NCBI GenBank assembly: GCA_937858165.1
Contig: CALLZA010000822.1
Location: 1-5,343, forward strand
DNA from: an uncultured Ardenticatenia bacterium
GTDB lineage: Bacteria > Chloroflexota > Anaerolineae > Promineifilales > Promineifilaceae
Length of the DNA stretch: 5,343 nt
Reading direction: 5' to 3'
In this document: in pieces, positions 1-5,255 of the stretch
Position numbering within the stretch: the stretch's first letter is position 1
How the letters are laid out: each line of letters opens with the position of its first letter
Notes under the pieces: generated by a model
Database searches by the model: none
Told to the model about the DNA's origin: nothing
What the model saw: only the letters and a program-made list of their open reading frames with translations
Made by a program: the position numbers and the translations under genes

Positions 1-79
1 CATACATTGCTATACAATATTCAGATTGTTGATGGATTATGTCTGTAGCATACGAGGGAATTATGGTAGATGTGTAGTG
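1..79. other. Non-biological read tail (left end)
   Basis: This AT-rich stretch lies outside a complete sequencing adapter, separated from it by a T run, so it cannot be contiguous with the organism's DNA. It holds a 9-nt piece (GCATACGAG, 48-56) identical to part of the adjacent P7 adapter (105-113). That fits low-quality base calls made after the read ran off its template. No gene is called here. Confidence 0.88.
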
Positions 80-156
80 TTTTTTTTTTTCAAGCAGAAG
101 ACGGCATACGAGATCTAGTACGGTCTCGTGGGCTCGGAGATGTGTATAAGAGACAG
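80..156. other. Illumina P7 + i7 index + Nextera read-2 adapter
   Basis: An 11-nt T run (80-90) is followed by the full 24-nt P7 flow-cell sequence (91-114, beginning CAAGCAGAAGACGG). Next come an 8-nt index CTAGTACG (115-122), which I recall as the adapter form of Nextera i7 N702, then GTCTCGTGGGCTCGG (123-137), and the 19-bp Tn5 mosaic end AGATGTGTATAAGAGACAG (138-156). All parts match the commercial construct exactly and in order. Genuine insert starts at 157. This should be trimmed before any protein is called. Confidence 0.99.
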
Positions 157-947
157 GTGTAGCAGGCTTTGCTGAACGAAACATCGTCCCATAGCCCGGC
201 TTCCAGCGGGATGTAGTCGAGCGTCAGCTCACGGCCGAAGCGCGGGCGGCCGGCCTCGATGCGCAGGTAATCGTAGGTCTCTTCGTCAATCGGCGTAAAG
301 CCACTGATGGACAGGAGCGTCAACAATTGCGCGGCGTTTTTTGGCTCGATGAGCAGATAATAGCCATCGCCAGCAATGGGATCGGCGCGGAAGATCATGC
401 AGAACAACTCAAAGGCTTCGATCTTTTGCGCCCGGGGGAGGCCGCCGCCGGGGTCAATCGGCGCCAACTGGGCATTGATGATCGGGATCGAACTGACGCG
501 CCAGTGATGAAGCGGCAACGCCTCCGTTTCCAGCCCAACCTCGGCCAGCATTTCTCCGGCTCGCGGGCCATAGACACCCAGCAGCAGCAAGCCACCCAGC
601 CAGGTCACCTGGAGGTCGTCGTTATAAAAGATGTTGCGCCGCAGGTATTTGACGAGCGCGTCGGCGTGTCCTTCGCCAGTGAGCATGAGGACGCGGTCGT
701 CGGAGGCATAGAGCACAACCCGGTCGATGATGCGGCCAATGTCGGTTGTCAGGACCGTGGCTGCGCCCTGCCACTCCGCCAGCTCCTTAACCGCCTGGGT
801 AGACATGCGATCGATCAGTTCGAGGCGCGAACGCCCTTTTAACTCGATCAGCCCCCGGGCGCTGAGATCAACCACCACGGCCGCCTCATGGGCGGCTTGA
901 TACACTTCGGCCGGAGAGAGCTCCGGCGTGGGTTCATTCAAAATCAT
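157..947 (-). CDS. ygfZ: YgfZ/GcvT-family folate-binding protein, 3' end missing
   Basis: This is a tetrahydrofolate-binding, GcvT-like fold protein. Family members of the YgfZ (IbaG57) type support maintenance of certain Fe-S enzymes in the cytoplasm. 264 genuine residues are present. The N-terminal half carries the typical run 'MSTQAVKEL...VLTTDIGRIIDRVVLYA'. Near the end are RIEAGRPRFGREL (from about residue 229), PLEAGLW and then KACYT (260-264). KACYT is the start of the YgfZ signature K-[G/A]-C-Y-x-G-Q-E, which separates YgfZ from true aminomethyltransferases. The insert ends there: the last codon is AC plus an adapter base, still Thr. Any further residues in the open frame (beginning CLLYTSPSPRD) are translated adapter. 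Probably 60-90 residues are missing. I chose the ATG at 947 because GGAGG (957-961) lies 9 nt upstream. In-frame ATGs at 953, 956 and 989 are too close to or beyond that site. It overlaps the upstream DinB-like gene by 14 nt, suggesting coupled translation. Confidence 0.88.
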
Positions 948-1587
948 CGTCATCATCCTCCGGGAAGGCGAGGGCGGCGCTGTCGCCATTGGCTGCCGGC
1001 AAGCTCAGGATGTCGATCTGGCCGAGAGGGATCACCTCACCCAACTCCTCTGAACTCGTCTCGTCTATCTCGTCTGTTGCCTCTTCCTGCGTAGCTTCCC
1101 AGCGTTGGGCGAAACCCGTCAGGAAGGGCAGGTAGCGCGCCTCGTGGTCGGCCGTGGCGCGGACGATGAGGCGGGCCAGCGGCTCGCCGCCCAACGCCTT
1201 ATAGTGGCGCGGGTCGCTCAGCGCCCGCTCGGAGAGGCCGCTGAGCCACTCCTCCAGGTGTAGCCGCGACGATTGGAAGTCGTCGAAGATGACGTCTAGA
1301 TCGCGCCCCTGAGCATCTTGATGGCGCTGGGCGTTGTAGATGTCGGGCTGGCGCAGCGCGGCCAGCAGCCGCTCCGGCGTCTTGCCGCCCTGCAACTGCA
1401 TCAGGCCGGTAACGACTTCGGCGTCCCAGGCGGTCAGAATGCTGAGCAGGTCGGCGATGGACCAGCGGCCGATGGCCCCCGGCTGGACGAGCGCCTCGTC
1501 GGGCAGCATCTCCAGGGCCATCAGCGTCCGTTCGCGCGCGGTGTCGAGTCGATCGAGTAGTTCTTCCAGTGTGAACATTGTTGTCAT
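934..1587 (-). CDS. DinB / ClbS-DfsB-like four-helix bundle protein
   Basis: 217 residues, cytoplasmic, with no signal peptide. Residues about 5-160 read like the DinB/DfsB superfamily: an N-terminal helix (LEELLDRLDTARERTLMAL), the hallmark W-S-x-x-D-L-L-x-x-L-T-A-W-[DE] (42-55), a middle helix after YNAQRHQ, and a final helix containing ADHEARYLPFL (H148). Family members are often metal-binding and involved in thiol transfer or toxin protection, but many have unknown roles. The usual first metal-ligand His of the 'WSvkdvLaHl' helix is replaced here (L-L-S-I-L), so classical metal binding is doubtful. Residues 165-217 form a low-complexity, strongly acidic tail ending DDDDDFE, an addition to the core fold. 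Neither ATG (1587 or 1578) has a Shine-Dalgarno. A TATAAT overlapping the first ATG would place transcription start at about 1579, so a leaderless start at 1578 is possible. The 3' end overlaps ygfZ by 14 nt. The specific function is unknown. Confidence 0.8.
   Translation of the reverse strand: MTTMFTLEELLDRLDTARERTLMALEMLPDEALVQPGAIGRWSIADLLSILTAWDAEVVTGLMQLQGGKTPERLLAALRQPDIYNAQRHQDAQGRDLDVIFDDFQSSRLHLEEWLSGLSERALSDPRHYKALGGEPLARLIVRATADHEARYLPFLTGFAQRWEATQEEATDEIDETSSEELGEVIPLGQIDILSLPAANGDSAALAFPEDDDDDFE
957..961 (-). promoter_or_regulatory. Ribosome binding site deciding the ygfZ start
   Basis: GGAGG on the minus strand is followed by ATGATGACG and then ATG at 947. The 9-nt spacing favours the third of three closely spaced ATGs. 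The site lies inside the acidic 3' end of the preceding gene. Confidence 0.6.
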
Positions 1588-1591
1588 TATA
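1586..1591 (-). promoter_or_regulatory. Possible -10 box for the DinB-like/ygfZ unit
   Basis: A perfect TATAAT lies on the minus strand at 1591-1586, overlapping the first ATG (1587-1585). No good -35 is found at 15-19 nt spacing (the 17-nt position reads TGAGGT), and there is no extended -10. A promoter is expected between the terminator and this gene, but the match may be chance. If real, it implies a transcript starting at or next to the ATG at 1578. Confidence 0.3.
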
Positions 1592-1609
1592 GCTGATAAG
1601 GGAGAAGAA

Positions 1610-1697
1610 CCTCACGCAAAGATCGCAAAGGAGCAAAGAGCGCAAAAAGAGGATTCTACTTGGCGTCCTTGGCGCCCTTTGCGATCTTTGCGTGAGG
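1610..1697. repeat. Long hairpin made of 9-bp iterated CTTTGCGNN units
   Basis: Two perfect 22-nt inverted arms (1610-1631 and 1676-1697) flank a 44-nt centre. The right side contains four contiguous 9-mers of the form CTT[T/G]GCGNN at 1659, 1668, 1677 and 1686. The left side carries the complementary form NNCGCAAAG at 1613 and 1622, then degenerate copies at 1631 (8 nt) and 1639. Imperfect pairing continues outward (GGAGAAGAA at 1601-1609 against CTCTTCC at 1698-1704). It lies wholly between genes. I recall similar GCAAAG-rich palindromes scattered in intergenic DNA of several environmental bacterial phyla, often mis-called as short proteins. It is probably a dispersed palindromic (REP/MITE-like) repeat. 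No transposase is present. Confidence 0.8.
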
Positions 1698-1708
1698 CTC
1701 TTCCATAC

Positions 1709-1747
1709 AAAAAGCGCCGCGGCGGTTGCCCGTCGCGGCGCTTTTTT
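1709..1747 (-). terminator. Intrinsic terminator of the cytochrome-ferredoxin-NrfD operon
   Basis: A perfect 13-bp stem pairs AAAAAGCGCCGCG (1709-1721) with CGCGGCGCTTTTT (1734-1746), around a 12-nt loop. On the minus strand it ends in five T residues and starts 22 nt after the NrfD stop. Because both flanks are A/T runs, it could also terminate plus-strand transcription. Confidence 0.88.
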
Positions 1748-1769
1748 GCCCACCCTTTTCCTGAGTTGC

Positions 1770-3062
1770 TCAACGGTAGGAGGAGGGTACCATGGCGGCG
1801 GGCACAGATGCTTCGGCGGGCGCCTCCACAACTTCTCCATGGTCAATCACATTGAGATACCGGACGCCGAACGTGATCGCCAGCAGGCCGTAGGCTAACA
1901 CGCCGGCTGCTGTCAGGATCTCAACAAGTGATGGCGTATAGTTGGTGAACAGTGGTACGTCGCTGCCGGGCACCTGCCCGAAGACGACCAGCTGTCCGAC
2001 GAGATTGGTGTCCCAGCGATAGGCGACGACGCCAATGGCCACCAGGGCCAACGCCAGGATGCGCACGCGCTCGATGCGCCGGAAGTGGGCGACCAGAAGC
2101 AGCACTGCCGGGAGCACCATCCCCAGCACGATCTCCAGCCCCCAGAAGTTGAAGGCCAACCGACCGCGCGTCAGGATGTAGAGCGCTTCTGACTTGGCCG
2201 GCTCATAGTCCACCGGCATCGACATCAAATCCCACCAGCGCAGGACGAGCAGGAACAGCACCGCCCAGCCGACGGTGTAGGCCAGCTTGTCGAGGACGAC
2301 CTTGTTAATGCGTGCCCGTGGCGAGAGGTTGCCGGCAACGAGGGAGATGAACGTCACCAGAGCCATGCCGCCGACGATGGCCGAGAGGTAGAAGGAGATA
2401 GCCATCGGCCACGGCCGGTACCAGATGGGCCGGGCGACGAGCTTGCCATAGGTCAGCCCCAGGGACGACTGGTGCAGCGTGGAGAGGCACAGACCGACCA
2501 GGGCCAGATAGGGCGTTAGCTTGTGGAGCGAACCCAGCCGGTGGGAGATGGACGGGAAGCGCTGCTCCACCGGATGCCAGTGGCCGATGATGGGCGCGAC
2601 TTCGAGCATCAGCACGCTGAAGTAGAGGCCGACGCACATCGTCACTTCCCACAGTGGCGAGTGGATGTTCCAGAAGACGAAGCCGTGCCAAAACCGGTCG
2701 GGGCGGCCGATGTCGAGCAGCAGCATCATCATGGCGATGCTATAGCCGACGAAGCCGACGTAGACGGCCGTCTTGGCCACCGGCTGCAACTCCTTGCGCC
2801 GTGCCAGGTAGGCGATGGCCGAGATGCTGAAGGCGCCGGCAGCCAGGGCGATGGCCGACAGGTCGACGGAGATCCACAATCCCCAGGGCACGAGGTCGGT
2901 GAGGTTGGTTATCCCCAGCCCCTTGACGAAGACGACCAGCGCAGCGCCCACGCCGACGGCCATAAGGCCGGCCAGGAAGAGCATCCACTGGTAGATCGGC
3001 TCGCGCAGGGCAGGCAGAGCGGACTGACGAACGAAGGTGGCGGCGCGACGAACGAGCGTCAT
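1770..3062 (-). CDS. nrfD: NrfD/HybB-family quinone-interacting membrane subunit
   Basis: 430 residues of integral membrane protein with about ten hydrophobic segments (roughly 26-47, 59-85, 97-116, 137-157, 184-203, 219-243, 261-278, 306-326, 334-349, 380-400). The loop DIGRPDRFWHG (117-127) matches the D-[LI]-G-R-P-x-R-F motif conserved in NrfD/PsrC/HybB proteins. Acidic residues at W-E139-V and G-L-E310 lie in or next to helices. Family members exchange electrons with quinol/quinone and pass them to a partner [4Fe-4S] protein without binding heme themselves. The length and helix number fit the HybB-like branch better than the shorter eight-helix PsrC type. The ATG overlaps the ferredoxin-like gene's stop as ATGA (3059-3062), and GGAGG at 3073-3077 lies 10 nt upstream. 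It is the last gene of the operon. The symbol denotes the family only; the native partner enzyme is unknown. Confidence 0.92.
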   Translation of the reverse strand: MTLVRRAATFVRQSALPALREPIYQWMLFLAGLMAVGVGAALVVFVKGLGITNLTDLVPWGLWISVDLSAIALAAGAFSISAIAYLARRKELQPVAKTAVYVGFVGYSIAMMMLLLDIGRPDRFWHGFVFWNIHSPLWEVTMCVGLYFSVLMLEVAPIIGHWHPVEQRFPSISHRLGSLHKLTPYLALVGLCLSTLHQSSLGLTYGKLVARPIWYRPWPMAISFYLSAIVGGMALVTFISLVAGNLSPRARINKVVLDKLAYTVGWAVLFLLVLRWWDLMSMPVDYEPAKSEALYILTRGRLAFNFWGLEIVLGMVLPAVLLLVAHFRRIERVRILALALVAIGVVAYRWDTNLVGQLVVFGQVPGSDVPLFTNYTPSLVEILTAAGVLAYGLLAITFGVRYLNVIDHGEVVEAPAEASVPAAMVPSSYR

Positions 3063-3907
3063 AAGGCGCTTTCCTCCAGGGCCGGCTCGGCCGGCAGATA
3101 GTAGACGCGCGGCCCGGTGCCCAGCTCTTCCTTCAGCCGGTAGGCGTCGGGGCGCTGGCGCAGGGCGATGCTGACCGTCGATTCAGGGTCGTTCAGGTCG
3201 CCGAAGAGGCGCGCGCCATAGGTGCAGGCGACAACGCAGGCCGGCGTGGCGTCGGGGTCGTGGCCCGGCGTCAGACCAATGGCCAGGCCGCGGTCGATGC
3301 GCTGGACGCAGAAGGAGCACTTCTCGACCACGCCGCGCGGCCGGCGGGGCACTTCAGGGTGGCCGGCGGCGGGCACGTCGGGGTTGGGGCCGGTGAACGC
3401 TTCCCAGTTGAAGTGGCGCACGCCGTAGGGGCACGATAGCTGGCAGTAGCGGCAGCCGATGCAGCGCTCGTAGTCCATCATCACCAGGCCGTCGTAGCGG
3501 TGGTAGGTCGCGCCGACGGGGCAGATCTCAACGCACGGCGCGTCTTCGCAGTGCATGCACGGCGTAGGGCGGAAGACACGGCGGCCGTCGGCCGTCGGCT
3601 CCACCTCTTCGACGCGCGACCAGGAGATAGTGGGCGGCGTATCGTTGTAGGCGTGGCAGGCAGCCAGACACAGGTCGCAGCCGACACACTTGGACTGGTC
3701 GATGACCATGACCCAGTGGTGGGGCGAGGGCTGATTGTGGTCGCCCCGCTCAAACGTGGCCGGCTCGTCGGCGCGGATGGGCGGCTCGTCGGTGGTCGGC
3801 GCGGCGGCCATCGGCAGCGGGATGCGGCTCATGCCGATGCCGACAGCGGCGGTGGCCGTGGCCGCCAGGCCCAACTTCAGGAAATCGCGGCGGTCGATGG
3901 ACGACAT
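3059..3907 (-). CDS. Tat-exported ferredoxin-like protein with four [4Fe-4S] clusters (NrfC/DmsB/HybA type)
   Basis: 282 residues. The N-terminus MSSIDRRDFLKLG followed by an Ala-rich hydrophobic stretch (to about 36) is a clear Tat signal (S-x-D-R-R-D-F-L-K), so the protein folds and loads its clusters before export. Sixteen cysteines form four sets: C74/77/80/84 (CX2CX2CX3C), C117/120/125/129 (CX2CX4CX3C), C149/152/155/159 (CX2CX2CX3C) and C197/200/224/228 (CX2C-X23-CX3C). This is the layout of NrfC/DmsB/PhsB electron-transfer subunits. None of the 16 ligands is missing. It probably docks on the outer face of the NrfD protein and wires it to the octaheme cytochrome. The reading frame stays open upstream into the cytochrome gene, but the ATG at 3907 is chosen because the Tat motif begins there. 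It starts 5 nt after the cytochrome stop. No molybdopterin-like domain is fused, unlike ActB of alternative complex III. Confidence 0.95.
   Translation of the reverse strand: MSSIDRRDFLKLGLAATATAAVGIGMSRIPLPMAAAPTTDEPPIRADEPATFERGDHNQPSPHHWVMVIDQSKCVGCDLCLAACHAYNDTPPTISWSRVEEVEPTADGRRVFRPTPCMHCEDAPCVEICPVGATYHRYDGLVMMDYERCIGCRYCQLSCPYGVRHFNWEAFTGPNPDVPAAGHPEVPRRPRGVVEKCSFCVQRIDRGLAIGLTPGHDPDATPACVVACTYGARLFGDLNDPESTVSIALRQRPDAYRLKEELGTGPRVYYLPAEPALEESAL
3073..3077 (-). promoter_or_regulatory. Ribosome binding site for the NrfD gene
   Basis: GGAGG (read on the minus strand) lies inside the 3' end of the ferredoxin-like gene, 10 nt before the ATG that overlaps that gene's stop. This supports the 3062 start and translational coupling. 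Confidence 0.7.
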
Positions 3908-3912
3908 CTCTG

Positions 3913-4899
3913 TTACTCGTCTCCCTGTTTGCGGTTGCGCAGACGTTCGATCCACGGGCCTAGCAGCGTGCCGAACACCAGGCCGAAGCCGATGGGCAGG
4001 ATGTAGACCAGGGGGCCGGGGCCGCTGGGCGTGGTGCTGACGAAGGGCGTCACCTCTTCGCGCGCCGGCACGAAGTTGGCGACTGGCAGCTCGGTCGTGT
4101 CCACCGGGTAACAGGCCACATCGCTCTCTTCGGCCGTGGCAACGGCGGTGGAGGGCATGGCCGAGTCTTCGTCGGCGTGCATGTCGCCCAGGTGGCAGTC
4201 GTTGCACGACTCCAGGTCAACCTTGAAGCTGTGGCTGCGCGACCCGTGGCCCATCGTGCCGGCGTCGGGCGAATCGGAGACGCGCAAGTGGCAGTCGGTG
4301 CAGAGCAGCCCCTCTTTGGCGTGGCCGGTGAAGGTGTAGTAGTGGCCCTCGGTGTTATGGCAGCTATTGCATAACTCCTGCGAGTGGCCGACCTTGAGCT
4401 GGGCGGTGTGGGGGTTGTGGCACTGGTTGCAGGTCATGCCCTGTTCGCCGTGCTCGCTGATCTCCCACTCGTTGAACGTGTCGACGTGGCAGGTGCCGCA
4501 CAGACGCGAGGAGACGTCGGTGGGCATGTAGGTTTCGGGGTGGTTGCTGGGAACCGGGGAGTGGCAGGCGAGGCAGCCGACGCCGCCTTCCTTGAACTCA
4601 CCCGTTTCAGGGTTGAAGCCGGTCGTGTGACAGGCCAGACACTCGTCGGGGCTGCCCGCTTCCATCCAAGCCTTCTGAAAGGTCGGATCGACGAGGGCAT
4701 ACCCGTGGGCGCTCTGTTCCCAGTAGCCACGCAAGCCTTCATGGCAGCCTGTGCAATCTTCGGCGTTGGGCACCGGCGTCGCGTCCTGCCTGAGGGGCGC
4801 GGCGTTGGCGGTGGGTACGACGAGGAGTGCCAAGACCACCGCCAACAGCGCGACGGCCAGCGCGCTACCGGCGATCAGCTTGGAGACTCGGGTGTGCAT
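3913..4899 (-). CDS. Octaheme c-type cytochrome, exported and C-terminally membrane-anchored
   Basis: 328 residues. A Sec signal peptide (R4/K7, hydrophobic 8-29, likely cleavage after A-N-A at 31-33) leads to a heme domain with eight CXXCH motifs: CTGCH 49, CLACH 87, CLACH 109, CGTCH 134, CNQCH 157, CNSCH 177, CTDCH 200, CNDCH 232. Ten further histidines in the mature domain (65, 120, 150, 164, 172, 186, 193, 218, 223, 241) are enough for bis-His ligation of all hemes. No CXXCK appears, so an active-site heme of the NrfA type is not evident. 'YWEQSAHG' before heme 2 recalls cytochrome c554-like proteins. A linker with a lone Cys (263) leads to one membrane helix (about 297-317) and a basic tail, anchoring it to the outer membrane face of the cytoplasmic membrane. 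It is the first gene of the operon and occupies the NrfB position. The start at 4899 is supported by the signal peptide and by GGAGGAGG 12 nt upstream. Likely role: electron relay between the ferredoxin/NrfD pair and an external partner. Confidence 0.93.
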   Translation of the reverse strand: MHTRVSKLIAGSALAVALLAVVLALLVVPTANAAPLRQDATPVPNAEDCTGCHEGLRGYWEQSAHGYALVDPTFQKAWMEAGSPDECLACHTTGFNPETGEFKEGGVGCLACHSPVPSNHPETYMPTDVSSRLCGTCHVDTFNEWEISEHGEQGMTCNQCHNPHTAQLKVGHSQELCNSCHNTEGHYYTFTGHAKEGLLCTDCHLRVSDSPDAGTMGHGSRSHSFKVDLESCNDCHLGDMHADEDSAMPSTAVATAEESDVACYPVDTTELPVANFVPAREEVTPFVSTTPSGPGPLVYILPIGFGLVFGTLLGPWIERLRNRKQGDE

Positions 4900-4911
4900 T
4901 TGCTTACTTGT

Positions 4912-4919
4912 CCTCCTCC
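4912..4919 (-). promoter_or_regulatory. Strong Shine-Dalgarno of the cytochrome gene
   Basis: GGAGGAGG on the minus strand is 12 nt from the ATG at 4899. This fixes the start despite an in-frame ATG much further upstream (5079), which lacks a signal peptide behind it. A GC-rich hairpin abuts the site on its 5' side. Confidence 0.75.
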
Positions 4920-4920
4920 G

Positions 4921-4938
4921 CGGCCGCAAGGGCGGCCG
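4921..4938 (-). promoter_or_regulatory. GC-rich leader hairpin next to the cytochrome ribosome site
   Basis: A perfect 7-bp stem of only G and C (CGGCCGC 4921-4927 with GCGGCCG 4932-4938) surrounds a 4-nt loop. In the transcript it finishes one base before the Shine-Dalgarno. It has no U tract, so it is not a terminator. It could protect or tune ribosome access, but this is inferred from position only. Confidence 0.4.
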
Positions 4939-4983
4939 AGCGGATGTCCAATGGAATGAGCAACTCTCAAAGAGACTATCAGC

Positions 4984-5012
4984 AGTATAAGGCCCGACGG
5001 GGGTGGGGTAAA
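4984..5012 (-). promoter_or_regulatory. Candidate sigma70-type promoter of the cytochrome operon
   Basis: On the minus strand TTTACC (5012-5007; 4 of 6 matches to TTGACA) and TATACT (4989-4984; 5 of 6) are separated by exactly 17 nt. Transcription would begin near 4977, giving a leader of about 78 nt. The -35 lies inside an inverted-repeat motif, which suggests regulated initiation. Confidence 0.5.
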
Positions 5013-5031
5013 TTGGGCGAATCCCCAATTT
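5008..5031. promoter_or_regulatory. CCCAATTT dyad, candidate operator
   Basis: AAATTGGG (5010-5017) and CCCAATTT (5024-5031) form a perfect 8-bp inverted repeat with a 6-nt spacer, 22 bp overall. The centre (about 5020.5) falls near -43 relative to the predicted transcription start, and one half overlaps the -35. The 22-bp span with N6 spacer matches the geometry of CRP/FNR-family dimer sites, but the bases are not their consensus. The regulator is unknown. Confidence 0.45.
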
Positions 5032-5079
5032 GATGGGGCGCGGTTCATGGGGGAAACGCGACAAAGGGAATGGCGGCAT

Positions 5080-5091
5080 CGCCCAATTTAC
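5080..5091. repeat. Third CCCAATTT copy, 12-bp inverted match to the promoter site
   Basis: CGCCCAATTTAC is the exact reverse complement of 5008-5019. A chance 12-bp match this close together is unlikely, and it lies upstream of the candidate promoter. It may be an auxiliary regulator site, allowing looping or cooperative binding with the dyad. Confidence 0.45.
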
Positions 5092-5185
5092 AAACAGGGG
5101 CGCGATGGCGTATTCTGAGGCTGCGGATAAAAGTCGCTGTTTTAGGTAATTATGGGGAGGGGCCGGCCCCCGATCCGGTTAAGGT

Positions 5186-5255
5186 CTGTCTCTTATACAC
5201 ATCTGACGCTGCCGACGAGCGGTCTAGTGGAGATCTCGGGGGGCGCCGAATAATT
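5186..5255. other. Nextera read-1 adapter + i5 index + degraded P5 (reverse complement)
   Basis: The Tn5 mosaic end CTGTCTCTTATACACATCT (5186-5204) is followed by GACGCTGCCGACGA (5205-5218), both exact. The next 8 nt (5219-5226, GCGGTCTA) are one mismatch from the reverse complement of the index I recall as N501/S501. 5227-5255 is the P5 flow-cell sequence with five substitutions, three of them T to G, as expected from poor base calls late in a read. Genuine insert ends at 5185. Confidence 0.98.

Larger units (their letters stand above)
4920..5185. other. Non-coding upstream region of the cytochrome operon
   Basis: No convincing gene lies here on either strand. It contains the leader hairpin, the candidate promoter, three CCCAATTT motifs and, near the insert end, a perfect 12-bp palindrome GGGGCCGGCCCC (5159-5170). 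Whether the last 80-90 nt belong to the end of a neighbouring gene cannot be judged because the insert stops at 5185. Confidence 0.65.

Noticed and set aside
1610..1697. CRISPR array
   Set aside because: The units are 9 bp and contiguous with no spacers, and the two halves are inverted relative to one another.
1199..1855. Open frames on both strands through the 1601-1750 intergenic region
   Set aside because: They arise from the 9-bp periodic repeat and the terminator stem, overlap real genes in other frames, and show Arg/Ser-rich composition with no recognisable domain.
2305..3101. Long open frames on both strands overlapping the NrfD gene
   Set aside because: GC-rich shadow frames: they lack membrane segments or motifs, while the NrfD frame accounts for the region fully.
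3908..4207. N-terminal extension of the ferredoxin-like frame
   Set aside because: The Arg-rich extension is an out-of-frame shadow of the cytochrome gene. The Tat signal starts exactly at the ATG at 3907.
3913..4899. Reading the cytochrome as a catalytic NrfA-type nitrite reductase
   Set aside because: There is no CXXCK heme site, and the protein (328 residues) is shorter than NrfA. All eight motifs are CXXCH.
4384..4959. Plus-strand 191-codon frame opposite the cytochrome
   Set aside because: It is the antisense of the CXXCH-containing gene; Val/Gly/Ala-rich composition is what reverse reading of that gene gives. No start signal or domain is seen.
4908..5079. N-terminal extension of the cytochrome frame to the ATG at 5079
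   Set aside because: It would place about 60 Pro/Arg-rich residues before a clear signal peptide and run across the promoter, dyad and Shine-Dalgarno. The ATG at 4899 has the ribosome site.
138..5204. 19-bp terminal inverted repeats bounding 5 kb, like a Tn5-type transposon
   Set aside because: The repeats are the Tn5 mosaic ends built into Nextera adapters and are joined to index and flow-cell sequences. There is no transposase and no target duplication.
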